From: JABMPO01 sp964539785 | Lineage (GTDB): Bacteria; Fidelibacterota; Marinisomatia; Marinisomatales; TCS56 | Direction of reading: 5' to 3' | Assembly (NCBI GenBank): GCA_964539785.1 | Contig: CAZIJQ010000030.1 | Location: 1-28,419, forward strand | Length of the DNA stretch: 28,419 nucleotides | In this document: piece by piece, positions 17,299 to 27,111 of the stretch | How positions within the stretch are numbered: the first letter of the stretch is position 1 | How the letters are laid out: every line of letters begins with the position of its first letter | Program-made: the position numbers and the translations under genes | The notes under the pieces: model-generated | What the model was told of the DNA's origin: nothing | Databases searched by the model: none | The model's input: only the letters and a program-made list of their open reading frames with translations

Positions 17299-18920
17299 TA
17301 TTTCACCACAATCAGTTTAAACCAATGATCGGCATTATCAAATTCCAACCTTATAAAATAAGTTCCGTTTGCCACCATTCTGCCATTATTATCTGTACCA
17401 TTCCATTTAAGCGCTCCCATATCCTGATCGCGCCGGTCGAATTCCTGGTGGTAAACCTGTTGCATGGCAAAATTGAAAATGTCCATGGTGATCACAAAGG
17501 ATTTTTTTACATCGATATGAAACCGGACGCTGCCGGTGCCGTCATGACCGGCATAAAATGGATTCGGGTAAACATATTCACCGGCCACTTCAGTCCGAAA
17601 AATCTGCCAGTTTAAACCATTTAAATTGTCGGTGCGGGCTAATCCGTCTCCGGTGCCAATCCACAGACTACCCCCATTGATATCATAAAAAGCCGAGTAT
17701 ACCGCGTTGGTAGTAATCTCATCCGTTAAATAATAATCACCACTGGAGACCGATAAAAACTGTTTGGCCGGTTTATACAGCGCCCAGTTGTTGCCATCGT
17801 CGGAGCGCCACAGACCGTTATCTGTCGCGGCAAATACCAGGGAATCGAAGGCCGATACATTATAAGCCCGTTCGCCATGCAGGGTTGAATGCCAGGTCTC
17901 GCCATCGTCAGTCGTATAACTGAGTCCCCGCTGTTCCTGACCTTCCACATTCATCGTTACCGCCCAAATAATTCGCTTTCCGTTCCAATCCTGCCGGGCC
18001 AGGCTGACCACCCAATTACCGCTCAAACCATGCTCCGGGAAGAAATAATGGTTCCAGTCGATGCAGTCGTTAGTGGTATCCACGATGCCGCGGTTAATAC
18101 CATTGGCCGTACCAACCCAAACCGTATCATTATAAGCCAGCACGGCAAAACCTTTGTGATTATGCTGACCATAAGCCCAGGGATTAGAATTCTTGATCCC
18201 GCTACTGTAGGGATCGCGAGGATTCAATTTGTAATCCGTCATCAGTCCGTCGGTATATAGCGTATCTTCACAGGTCAGCAACTGTAACTGGTTGTCAAGT
18301 GGTAAGGGAATTCGATCCCAAATCCCAGTACTCAATTTATACCGTCGGATTCCACCGGCCCAGGAAGCGATCCAAAGATAATCACCGGCGATATGTGCAT
18401 CATAAGTGACATTTTGCTCTTCGACCGTTACATCCAATGTGAGAAAAGAATGGTTCCCGAACCAGGTTTCAAGCGTATCATCTACATCATCGGTAGGTTG
18501 ATCCAAATATAACCAGTCGTTGCGGCTGGAATCCGTCAGGGCGAGTCCACGACCAATCGATATGTCATTTTCTTTACCGGCGGCTGCCAGAGCAATTTTG
18601 TCACCGGAAATGGCTAAAGCCGAAGTACCACCTGTCGGTAACAGATCAGTGGCAGTATTGTTTACCAACCCGGAACTGGTATAATAAGTATAAACTTGTG
18701 TTGAATCCACATGAAGGCGTGATACACCCTGACCGGTCCCCAACCAAATGGTCGAATCGCCCTGCAACCGGATATCTGAGATCACATTGCTGTACAAACC
18801 CAAAAAAGTACTATCCGGCGGACTGCTGGTAGCCGCCAATTTATAATGACCTGGTACTACCAGTTGAGCAGTCAAGATTGTAAAAATGACGCTATTAATT
18901 ATTATTAATCGACGTATCAT
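17298..18920 (-). CDS. Secreted beta-propeller protein with FlgD-like/T9SS C-terminal domain
   Basis: This is a 540-residue protein with a signal peptide (MIRRLIIINSVIFTILTA) and predicted mature N-terminal Gln (LTA/QLVVPG). The body contains repeated propeller-type blades of the two-component-regulator/sialidase-like kind: STIWLGTGQGVSRL, DTVWVGTANGINRG, LVFAATDNGLWRSDDG and GSLWIGTGDGLARTD. The last 90 or so residues form a FlgD-like/type-A sorting domain (YVYPNPFYAGHDG, WNGTDNNGRMVANGTYFIRLE, ending FKLIVVK). It is therefore a probable T9SS cargo placed inside the secretion operon, perhaps a binding platform or accessory component on the cell surface. No enzyme active site is recognised. 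The ATG overlaps the previous gene's TGA (ATGA) and its TAA overlaps the next ATG. Confidence 0.82.
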   Translation of the reverse strand: MIRRLIIINSVIFTILTAQLVVPGHYKLAATSSPPDSTFLGLYSNVISDIRLQGDSTIWLGTGQGVSRLHVDSTQVYTYYTSSGLVNNTATDLLPTGGTSALAISGDKIALAAAGKENDISIGRGLALTDSSRNDWLYLDQPTDDVDDTLETWFGNHSFLTLDVTVEEQNVTYDAHIAGDYLWIASWAGGIRRYKLSTGIWDRIPLPLDNQLQLLTCEDTLYTDGLMTDYKLNPRDPYSSGIKNSNPWAYGQHNHKGFAVLAYNDTVWVGTANGINRGIVDTTNDCIDWNHYFFPEHGLSGNWVVSLARQDWNGKRIIWAVTMNVEGQEQRGLSYTTDDGETWHSTLHGERAYNVSAFDSLVFAATDNGLWRSDDGNNWALYKPAKQFLSVSSGDYYLTDEITTNAVYSAFYDINGGSLWIGTGDGLARTDNLNGLNWQIFRTEVAGEYVYPNPFYAGHDGTGSVRFHIDVKKSFVITMDIFNFAMQQVYHQEFDRRDQDMGALKWNGTDNNGRMVANGTYFIRLEFDNADHWFKLIVVK

Positions 18921-19867
18921 TGCACTGCCACCATGATTGTTACAATTTCAGTCCTTTCACCGGATTGATCCGCCCCTTGAAACGACCACCTAAATAATCC
19001 GGTTTTTGTTTGATTGGTGTTATTCTGAACACCGTAGATCGGAATGGCAAAACTAAAGGTGCCATCATCGGCAACTACATCTCGGCTGGTTAAATCCGGT
19101 GGATACAGAACCACCAACCCGCCATCATCGTAAAGATAAATCAGATTACCGCGGTTTAGCAATGTATCCGGCCCAACATGCATAGAAGTAAATCCCACCC
19201 AGTTGACATCATTCACACCATTGGGGTCAAGTATAGCTGCGCTTACCAACACCAATTCCAATTCAGTACCACTGGTATTAGGGCGGGTGATTACGTAATC
19301 AGTATCGTTTGAGGCAGAGTTTAAAGAAACATAGGTATTCGACGTATCCATGTCAACCCGGACAATGGAGGGTGGTAGGTTCCCCAGGTGAAACGAATCG
19401 GCCACCACAACGCTTTCTCCATTGTAGACCGCAAAATATTCAATATAAACCAAACCGGAATCCGTAGGGCTGATCCAGTTAGTTAGGCTGCCAGCGGAAT
19501 TGGAAATCCGGCGCGCGTAAATCCCATCTTCAGCCAGTATATCACCCTGGTACCCACCATCATTTAAATAAATTGAATCGGGACTGACACTATTGTCGGT
19601 ACCAAACCAGGCTACTCCGGCTGTGTCCAGGTCAGTTCCATTCAGAGTACTATTTATCCTAACGGCTATATAGAGTTCATTTTCCGTTTCGAGAAAAGTA
19701 AATTGCCAGTCTGTCAGCGGATCTGACTCAGTACCCCCCGGCGCTGGCGGTGCGGGACAACCACTGAGAAATATAACCAGTATAATGCAGCCGCTCAGCA
19801 AAATATTGCGACCGGCTTTACCAGCTCGGCAATATTGTTTGATTGACTGATGAAGATAATTAAGCAT
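18917..19867 (-). CDS. Lipoprotein with two Ig/CARDB-like beta repeats, function unknown
   Basis: This is a 316-residue protein with a long N-terminal leader and a lipobox (LSGC, Cys37), so predicted to be a lipoprotein. Two beta-rich halves contain related DDG motifs: IYLNDGGYQGDILAEDGIYA and, about 150 residues later, IYLYDDGG...DVVADDGTFSF, suggesting an internal duplication of the kind seen in extracellular Ig-like modules. No catalytic residues are recognised. The ribosome-binding site AGGAGG lies inside the last codons of the preceding gene, whose TAA directly abuts this ATG. Position between the glutaminyl-cyclase-like lipoprotein and the propeller protein suggests a structural or accessory role in the SprA operon. 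Confidence 0.8.
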   Translation of the reverse strand: MLNYLHQSIKQYCRAGKAGRNILLSGCIILVIFLSGCPAPPAPGGTESDPLTDWQFTFLETENELYIAVRINSTLNGTDLDTAGVAWFGTDNSVSPDSIYLNDGGYQGDILAEDGIYARRISNSAGSLTNWISPTDSGLVYIEYFAVYNGESVVVADSFHLGNLPPSIVRVDMDTSNTYVSLNSASNDTDYVITRPNTSGTELELVLVSAAILDPNGVNDVNWVGFTSMHVGPDTLLNRGNLIYLYDDGGLVVLYPPDLTSRDVVADDGTFSFAIPIYGVQNNTNQTKTGLFRWSFQGADQSGERTEIVTIMVAVQ

Positions 19868-20815
19868 TTACTCCTCCTGAAACCCGTAGATGTAGTTGAC
19901 CAGCAAAGTACCGACTTGATCTAAGCTTTTAGCCGAACAGTTAGCAGGCACATCTTGGTGGGTGTGCCAAAAATTATGGTAGCGGTTGGGATAGTGAAAA
20001 TCGATTAAATCCACGGCCGGGATTTGGGCTTCTTCCCAGAGTGGAATATGATCATCGAAGACCGCATTAGCGATTCGGCTTTCGAATGCGGGCAGATTCA
20101 ATTTTCGCGCCAGCTTTAAAAGATCCTTGACCAGCTGCGGATTCTGCTCCATTGAAAAGCGTTCTACCGGTATTGATAAATCTGCGTCACCGATCATGTC
20201 GATGATAATTGCCGCATCGGGCTTGGGAATCGGTAAATCCCGCGCGAATGCCAATGAACCCTGGGCATAGGAACGCATATCGCCGGATATGCCCATATCT
20301 TCCCCGTCAAACAATACCAGTTCGATACGCCAATCTGGCCTTTGAGCCTTCAGAATGCGGGCGATCTCCAGTATTACTGCCACACCACTGGCACCATCGT
20401 TGGCTCCGAGGATGGGTTCGTTACGGCGGGCCGGGTCAGGATCGCGATCAGCCCAGGGACGGGTATCCCAGTGGGCGCCAATCAGCAAACTTTTGTCAGC
20501 TTCAGGATTAAATCGGCCAATGATATTAGTCAGATTATATTCTTCACCACTGACGGGATTTGTAAGCAAAAATTGATTCAGCAAAACGGTATCAGCAGTG
20601 GCGGATAATTCTTCAATCAGAAATTGTCGACAATTAAAATATCCGGGAGAACCGGGATTTCTGGGGCCGAAGTCACACTGCTGCTCCAGCAGACTGAAAG
20701 CATTTTGCTCATCAAAATCAGGAATCGCAGAACCACAGCCGCTGAAAATTACCAGCAATATAAATCCCATTTTTAGAGATTTTTGACAGATTTTTATAAA
20801 AGGATTATTTTTCAT
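19868..20815 (-). CDS. Lipoprotein glutaminyl-peptide cyclotransferase-like (M28 family) enzyme
   Basis: This is a 315-residue predicted lipoprotein (FSGC, Cys27). The M28 fold motifs are intact: GAHWDTRPWADRD (His115), GANDGASG (Asp140), FDGED (Glu172), IIDMIGD (Asp206), FDDHIPL (254-256) and FWHTHQD (His284). The WDTRPWADRDPDP segment and the DDHIPL/WHT arrangement match bacterial glutaminyl cyclases of FCB bacteria more than M28 aminopeptidases; Asp140, Glu172 and His284 would hold a single zinc. Glutaminyl cyclase converts N-terminal Gln of newly cleaved exported proteins into pyroglutamate. Several proteins in this window have such a Gln, which supports the assignment. The start overlaps the sprA stop (TGATG) and the stop abuts the next ATG, so expression is coupled to sprA. 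An aminopeptidase remains possible. Confidence 0.85.
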   Translation of the reverse strand: MKNNPFIKICQKSLKMGFILLVIFSGCGSAIPDFDEQNAFSLLEQQCDFGPRNPGSPGYFNCRQFLIEELSATADTVLLNQFLLTNPVSGEEYNLTNIIGRFNPEADKSLLIGAHWDTRPWADRDPDPARRNEPILGANDGASGVAVILEIARILKAQRPDWRIELVLFDGEDMGISGDMRSYAQGSLAFARDLPIPKPDAAIIIDMIGDADLSIPVERFSMEQNPQLVKDLLKLARKLNLPAFESRIANAVFDDHIPLWEEAQIPAVDLIDFHYPNRYHNFWHTHQDVPANCSAKSLDQVGTLLVNYIYGFQEE

Positions 20816-23800
20816 CAGCCACTGATTGCGATTTTAACATCAAAACCAAAGTCCCGGTCAATATTTTTACCAGAAGTAAAATGTTCGGTCTCGCGATATT
20901 CATACACAATACCGCCGGTTACCCGATTTGTAAATGAATAGGAAATCCGTAATCCGGCTACCCATTTTGAAATTTTATTGGGATCCGTGAATTTATCTTC
21001 CAGGGTATTTCGGCTTTGTGTTTCATTTTTACTGTAGTCAAAATTAAACGTAAAACTCACATTATTCTGAATATTGAAATCTTCCATAAATGGCAATGGT
21101 ATAGTCATGCCCCCCTTATGATTGTAAGTAGCATTGGTGGAAAGGGACATATCGACTTTATAGGTTTGGCCGTTTTGTTGTTGATCCATTGTCTTGCCAT
21201 AATTCAGACGGGAATTTAAGGTGATCCCCTTTTTCAATTTCATATTTACACTGAGCAGAGGGGAAAAATTTGCGCTTAATTTTGAGGATTGTTCTTCAGC
21301 TCCGTATTCGGCAATAAAAGAATCCAGATTGAATAATGACATTTTTTCTGGTACTTTGGTTTCCATCCTCCAGTTTCTCGATTCTGATCCGCTGAAGCCA
21401 TGCTCAACACTCACAGATTGAGTAAATATTTTCAAAATGGGAAATTTCTGTAAACCATTCCAGCGCAAGCTCCAACGGGGAAATGGGATGGAATTTTCCA
21501 TGAATTCTCCGGTAGTAAGAACATCCCGTTTTAAATTGCGGGTCTCACCACCGGAACCACCGATTTTGCTGCTAACTTGCTGGGAATAATTAAATGTCGT
21601 GGAAATTGTTTTAGTAATTTTCAAGCCTGATCCGAAACTGATGTCCTGACTGTAATTCCAGTCACCGGTATTCGTTCCCACATCTCTGGAATGTTCCTGA
21701 CCATGCTCGGGCAGCCAGCCAAATTTATAACCAATTGGTGTTTCGCCTAATACGCCCAAACCGGCACGATTTAATTTAGAGCTATATCGGATGCTGACCG
21801 GGGTGATCTTTTTTGTAAAACCGTAGATTTTATTTAATATGGGCTTATCCGACTTCTTTTTTTCCTGATCTGCATCCTGGGAAGGTTTCGGCTGCCTTCG
21901 GCCACGGGAAACTGATGATTTTGGTTTGTAAACCAGCTCAAACAATTTGGTGGGATTCAGGTTCATACTAGAAGAAAAATTCAACCCATTACTAATATTT
22001 GCCCCTTCCGCACTGCTATCAATTGGCTTATTCCAGCTATAATTTGCGGAATAACTGAAATTCGGACGCAACCATTCCAGTACATCAGGGGTGAAAGCTG
22101 TTGAAAAATTCTCAGTGGAATTCGTCACGATACCCGGATCCAGATCTCTAATGGCTATCCAGGTATACCCGCGAAATTTATCCATATCACTGGTGATGGC
22201 ACGACTGTATTGAACTTTTTTAATGCTTTCGGTCAATTTGTAATCAATACTGTAATTCCGTTTTAAACCTAAATTATAGGACGGTTTAGGCCGGTTGCCG
22301 ATCCTCGGAATCCTTTCCGATAATGATTCGTTAAAACTTAACTTGGCGCTGACATTTGCTGGAGTATAATACAGGTTAAAATCTTCCATTTTTTTCCCGA
22401 TCAAAGGTATCCCAGACATCAATTTTAGGGGCTTGATATAATTATCCTTGCCAAATGGCAGGGTATAGGAAATATTTCCGGAATAGCTTTCAGAATGATT
22501 ACTTTCAATTAAGAAGCTGGAAGAATTACTGAGTTTGGCGTTGAAACCGGTGTTTATCCGATCGACTGTATATTTTAATAATTTATTTTCAGATTTTGTT
22601 GTTTTGGACAATGAAGTATTAAAATTGACCGAACTGGACAAGGTCAACAATGAATCGGGAGCATCATCGATATCCAATAGAATATCATCATTGGCCGGAT
22701 GATATTTAGGTATTTTAATACTATTAGAATAAGATGTAGTAACCGGCAATTTTATACCCCACGACTCGGGGAAAAACTTATGTAGCGACAGGCTGGCATT
22801 TAACCTGAAATCTTCACTGGTGCTGTTGGTTCCGAGCCGTTGCTGTAAAATATGAAAATCGGCATCTCGGCGACTATAGGCCAGTGTTAGACTACCTAAA
22901 TCCGCGAGATTCAATTTACCCTGTACGCGCATGGCAACCCCACGATCTTTTTTCACACCACTGAGCCTTAATTCATCTACCCAGATTTCTCCCGATGCGG
23001 GCAGGGCTGAGGTATTCCTTACGCCAATTCTAATATAACTAATACGTGGAATAGAAGGAGCTCCCTTAATTTGTATGCGTTTACCGGTTAATGCTCCGTC
23101 AGCATCTCTGAAATAATACGTTTTAACATCGGCTGAATCCACAAAAGTATCGTTGCTGCCGATCCTTTTAACCGTAGTGGAATCTGCAATCTTCAGACTG
23201 GTAAGCCATTCCAGGTCCAAATCAATTGAATTCCGACCGTTATCCTCATCCCACCCCTCATAGACCGGTTGGGTAATTTCATAAAAATGATCACTGCGAC
23301 CAAAGCGCATGAATAATTCCATGTCCGTTTCATCAATTCCGATCTGGGGACTTTTGCCATAGACGAACATTTTCATTCGATCATAAGTGAGGTAACTCTG
23401 AGCGCGGCTTCCCGATAATTCAAGCAGGGTTTTTTCAGCCGCTCCTTGGTAATGACCGGGAAGATTATCAAATTTTAATACCAGTGATTGCTCTTTCGAG
23501 CGAATTTTATTTATCCGATCATATTCACCGGTAACACCATCAGGCGGCGAATAATCCGCATTATCTTCGGTATTAACTATTGTCACGGCAAAAACGCTGT
23601 CGTCTTTAACATATGCAGTAGTATCACTGCTGATACCAAGCTCCAGCCATTGATTACCAACCAATTCAATTTTAGCAATTTGCAGAACGGCATGGGAATC
23701 GATTCCGGCCATAGTAAGGCGTATATTTCTGATGTCATTCCAATCGATATTTCCCTCCGGCTTGATTTTGCTGAAATGGCTTAAAGGTATTCGGTAAAGT

Positions 23801-26800
23801 CGCCAGCCGGTGGGATTGTTAGTGGCATCAACGGTCTCCCCGGCAACATAATCAGCATCTTCGGCATTCTGGTCCAATACAAATGATTTTGTAAAATAAT
23901 CATTTACACGATCAAGGAACCCAGAACCATCGACATCTTCTGTATCAGGGTAAATACCACCTTCCTGCCGATGGTTGCCTTCGGTGCCATTCACCTGTTG
24001 GGGACCATTGGTCGTATTTGGTGATCCACCGGTGTACTTGCTCCAATTATCACCATTGGGATCATCCGGACTAGCGGTAGCATTGATGGTATCGGTTTCT
24101 CCAACAGCCAGATATTCACTAAAAGTTTTTCCGGTTGGATCGAGGCACCCGCCCCAGCCATCTTCATAATCATCCGTACAGCCGTCGAGGCCGATATCTT
24201 CCGTATCTTTATCAAGAAATCCATCCCCTATAGAAAAACCGGATTCAGGTTTATCTTCGGTATCGATTACTCCATTGCCGTTCCTATCTTCACTTATTCG
24301 CCCCAGATCAACAATTAATTTTCCGGTCGTTCCACGCAGCCAGATTTCAAAAAATTTAGCTCTGGTCTGGTCATAATCGCCGCTGTAAAACGGACTGATT
24401 ATTCCAGCCCAGACCGAGTCATCCTCAACCAGGGATTGAGATCCTTTGTGAGAAAAATTAAGCGATAAAATGTTAGTGGTTTCATTTTGAGCTTGGACCG
24501 ATACAGACTGGTTAGGCCAGATTTCCCTGGTCGGATACGGAACGTAGGGATTGTACCAGAATAGTTTTGCCCGGTTTAGTTGGGAGAAAGGCAGGTTGCT
24601 AACCGAATGGAGAGGAGCCGAGGATTCTTTCCAATAGCGATGCAATATCTGTGGGGAAGTAGTCCGTTTGGAACCTTCAAAATCATCAATATAAGCCACA
24701 CCGGCCGGGTCGCCTGTTTTAGCATTATTAATAGGATTGGGATTAGGTAAGACTTGCGCGATTTCACCTTCCATGGAAATGGAGGTCATTTTCTCGGTTT
24801 CCAGTAGTGGTAATCGATCGAGAAAACGGGTAACTCCTTCAAGTTCGGTTTGATATTTACCGTTCAAATCCCAAATAAAATTCCTGGTTGGTTCATAACC
24901 TACTTCAATTTTCTCGTTCAGTACTGATTGGTTATAATACAGAGCAGTGGCGCCAAGAAATGAATTTTGTCCTAAATCCATCTGAGCCCGAGTACCGATG
25001 ATGGTTTTTTTATCGAATGATACTAATTCATGCTTTTCGTAGAGAACCTCAAGATTGGCATTCGGGGCTAATGCTTCCTCGTTGAGAAAAGTGAGGCTTC
25101 CCCCGAAATAATCAATCTGGTAATCAATACCTCGCTGCAGTGTCACACCATTTAATTTGACTTCCTCACTACCCTCCACCACCATAAACCCGAGGCTGAT
25201 ATTGCTGGTTTGGTTCGAATATTCGGTCTCAATTGAAAATTTCGAATCGTTATGGATATCATTGGTAATAGTGCTGGTGTACATCACTCCTGATCCCAGA
25301 TATTCTGTAAGATCACCATTTTCATTTCCACCGGTTAGTGAATCTGGATTGGCAAAAGGATGAAAAGCGGGAAATAGAATTTCCCCATAGACCATATTTA
25401 CCAGATTAGGATTATTCATATCGATTAGTTGATCTGGCTCATCATTACCGCTTTGGTCTTGAGTGTCAAGACCAAATAAAGTAAGATAGGTGGTTCCAGA
25501 GGCACTGTATTCCGACGGTGGGTTATCATTTTTATTTATTATACGAACTGCAAATCCATCCGGATTGATATTGGCGGTACCAAGGAAATAGACATTTTTA
25601 AACATCAGGTCCCAGGTCGGCTGACCGGGTTTTGCACTGCGCGGCCTGATCAATTTCAACTGTAAACTGGTGGAATCGCCTGGGACAGGCAGAGACCCAA
25701 TCGTCTTCACAGTATCAATCACTTTTCCATTATTATCAATTTCAACAACCTTAAAACTACAGGCTAAAACAACATCATTTACCCGAGACCGTAAACGAAT
25801 AAACCCCAGATCTTCACTGATATAGTATTCTTCATCCCGTTCCATCAAAGCAAAGGAAGTTGTCTCTTTTGAATCTGTTAAACTGTCTGGAAATTCCGGA
25901 TAAACATACGCCACTCCGGAATAAGAACCGGCTGTATTACCCAGAACAGATTTAAACAGGTTAAAATCTTTTACAATAAATCGATTGGTTTGATGTCTCT
26001 TTTCACTGTCCAACGGATAAAATGGCGCTACTCTAATCGGTTTATAATCCGGTGCACCGGAAATACCATCAAAACCATTGCGATACCATTCGTGGATAAA
26101 GAAATAGCGGTCTTTAATGTAAGTGTAATCCTGAATTGTTTGGGTTTTGGCTTCACTCGAGCCATCAAATTTCTGTTTTTCTTTGCGGGTCTGCTCAATC
26201 GAAGCAATCGTCGTAATATCAACCGGACCCAGTTTAGATACGGCTTTTAAACCAAATAATCCCCGGTTTTTGCCAGAGAAAGTCACGAATTGAGTCGATG
26301 GTAAAGACAATGAAATATTACCGGCTTCAATTTTCTGTAAAATCTCATCCTCTTCCCCCTGATAAGAAATTCGGATATTATTTTCCCAGTCGAAATCACG
26401 TTCCGAGTCCTGATCCATCAGCACAGTAATTCGATCGCCAATTTTTCCTTCGATATTCAAATTCTGTTTCTGGTCAAATTCAATATGGGTGTTTTGAGCT
26501 TGATTGATATTCGACCGGATTAGTTGCTGATCCTGGAATACCATTTTCCCGGAAATACTAACATTACCACGTACCCGCAGGGATACCCGCCCCAGGTCAC
26601 CTACGTCAACACCGACCAGCTCAATCGATTTCCCGGATCTGCTGGTACCCGTTTTCCTGCTTTCTTGTGCGGCCAGACCCTGCATGGTTTTACTAAAATT
26701 GATTTGGCGCTGGCGCTGGATCATAGACCTGATATACCAGTCCAGGTTAGCAGTAAATGGCATTTTTATCTTTTGACCGTCAGATATTTCATAAATAGTG

Positions 26801-27024
26801 ATTGTTTGCCAATCAGTTGATATTTCAGTTTGTAATTCAGTAACCTTGAAAGGACTAAGCAGTCCAATCGGTTTAATCAAAGTGTCGCTAATCAGACTGA
26901 AAGCCCGGGGCAAGGTTGGAAATACATTGGCGAAATAATCCGATTCGATAATTAACGGAGGAACGGGAGCGCCGGTTGAATCCGCACTCTGCCCATGGAG
27001 CTGCGAATTCCCGCTAAAAAACAA
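20815..27024 (-). CDS. sprA: SprA/Sov-type T9SS outer-membrane translocon
   Basis: This is a very large outer-membrane protein (2069 residues from the TTG at 27024; SprA/Sov are about 2400-2500). N-terminal regions show SprA family motifs: VSLRVRGNVSISGKMVFQ, IEGKIGDRITVLMDQDSERDF, ISYQGEEDEILQKIEAGN and FSGKNRGLFGLKA. Later come GKYQTELEG, DPAGVAYIDDFEGSKRT and LDLGRISED-like segments, then a long beta-barrel C-terminal half. SprA forms the giant barrel through which folded cargo with C-terminal sorting domains leaves the cell. An insert at roughly residues 870-1000 carries EF-hand-like DRNGNGVIDTED and DVDGSGFLD motifs. The annotated TTG lacks a signal peptide. The same frame continues upstream (NRNLAKLFCLVIGLSTLFF) without ATG, GTG or TTG, so the true start is probably a non-canonical codon near 27081-27084. 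It follows rdgB and overlaps the M28 gene by one base. Confidence 0.93.
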   Translation of the reverse strand: MFFSGNSQLHGQSADSTGAPVPPLIIESDYFANVFPTLPRAFSLISDTLIKPIGLLSPFKVTELQTEISTDWQTITIYEISDGQKIKMPFTANLDWYIRSMIQRQRQINFSKTMQGLAAQESRKTGTSRSGKSIELVGVDVGDLGRVSLRVRGNVSISGKMVFQDQQLIRSNINQAQNTHIEFDQKQNLNIEGKIGDRITVLMDQDSERDFDWENNIRISYQGEEDEILQKIEAGNISLSLPSTQFVTFSGKNRGLFGLKAVSKLGPVDITTIASIEQTRKEKQKFDGSSEAKTQTIQDYTYIKDRYFFIHEWYRNGFDGISGAPDYKPIRVAPFYPLDSEKRHQTNRFIVKDFNLFKSVLGNTAGSYSGVAYVYPEFPDSLTDSKETTSFALMERDEEYYISEDLGFIRLRSRVNDVVLACSFKVVEIDNNGKVIDTVKTIGSLPVPGDSTSLQLKLIRPRSAKPGQPTWDLMFKNVYFLGTANINPDGFAVRIINKNDNPPSEYSASGTTYLTLFGLDTQDQSGNDEPDQLIDMNNPNLVNMVYGEILFPAFHPFANPDSLTGGNENGDLTEYLGSGVMYTSTITNDIHNDSKFSIETEYSNQTSNISLGFMVVEGSEEVKLNGVTLQRGIDYQIDYFGGSLTFLNEEALAPNANLEVLYEKHELVSFDKKTIIGTRAQMDLGQNSFLGATALYYNQSVLNEKIEVGYEPTRNFIWDLNGKYQTELEGVTRFLDRLPLLETEKMTSISMEGEIAQVLPNPNPINNAKTGDPAGVAYIDDFEGSKRTTSPQILHRYWKESSAPLHSVSNLPFSQLNRAKLFWYNPYVPYPTREIWPNQSVSVQAQNETTNILSLNFSHKGSQSLVEDDSVWAGIISPFYSGDYDQTRAKFFEIWLRGTTGKLIVDLGRISEDRNGNGVIDTEDKPESGFSIGDGFLDKDTEDIGLDGCTDDYEDGWGGCLDPTGKTFSEYLAVGETDTINATASPDDPNGDNWSKYTGGSPNTTNGPQQVNGTEGNHRQEGGIYPDTEDVDGSGFLDRVNDYFTKSFVLDQNAEDADYVAGETVDATNNPTGWRLYRIPLSHFSKIKPEGNIDWNDIRNIRLTMAGIDSHAVLQIAKIELVGNQWLELGISSDTTAYVKDDSVFAVTIVNTEDNADYSPPDGVTGEYDRINKIRSKEQSLVLKFDNLPGHYQGAAEKTLLELSGSRAQSYLTYDRMKMFVYGKSPQIGIDETDMELFMRFGRSDHFYEITQPVYEGWDEDNGRNSIDLDLEWLTSLKIADSTTVKRIGSNDTFVDSADVKTYYFRDADGALTGKRIQIKGAPSIPRISYIRIGVRNTSALPASGEIWVDELRLSGVKKDRGVAMRVQGKLNLADLGSLTLAYSRRDADFHILQQRLGTNSTSEDFRLNASLSLHKFFPESWGIKLPVTTSYSNSIKIPKYHPANDDILLDIDDAPDSLLTLSSSVNFNTSLSKTTKSENKLLKYTVDRINTGFNAKLSNSSSFLIESNHSESYSGNISYTLPFGKDNYIKPLKLMSGIPLIGKKMEDFNLYYTPANVSAKLSFNESLSERIPRIGNRPKPSYNLGLKRNYSIDYKLTESIKKVQYSRAITSDMDKFRGYTWIAIRDLDPGIVTNSTENFSTAFTPDVLEWLRPNFSYSANYSWNKPIDSSAEGANISNGLNFSSSMNLNPTKLFELVYKPKSSVSRGRRQPKPSQDADQEKKKSDKPILNKIYGFTKKITPVSIRYSSKLNRAGLGVLGETPIGYKFGWLPEHGQEHSRDVGTNTGDWNYSQDISFGSGLKITKTISTTFNYSQQVSSKIGGSGGETRNLKRDVLTTGEFMENSIPFPRWSLRWNGLQKFPILKIFTQSVSVEHGFSGSESRNWRMETKVPEKMSLFNLDSFIAEYGAEEQSSKLSANFSPLLSVNMKLKKGITLNSRLNYGKTMDQQQNGQTYKVDMSLSTNATYNHKGGMTIPLPFMEDFNIQNNVSFTFNFDYSKNETQSRNTLEDKFTDPNKISKWVAGLRISYSFTNRVTGGIVYEYRETEHFTSGKNIDRDFGFDVKIAISG

Positions 27025-27093
27025 CGTGGATAGACCGATGACCAGACAAAATAATTTCGCCAGGTTTCTGTTAGTATCTATGATTAAACAACC

Positions 27094-27111
27094 TTTGTTA
27101 ATTATTACAAA
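27094..27111. promoter_or_regulatory. AT-rich imperfect palindrome overlapping the sprA ribosome-binding region
   Basis: TTTGTTAATTATTACAAA has 5-bp matching ends (TTTGT/ACAAA) around an AT-rich centre and covers part of the AAAGG (minus strand 27096-27092) that probably serves as the sprA ribosome-binding site. It could be an operator or a weak hairpin limiting ribosome access. Its symmetry is imperfect, and such sequences arise by chance in AT-rich gaps. Confidence 0.25.
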
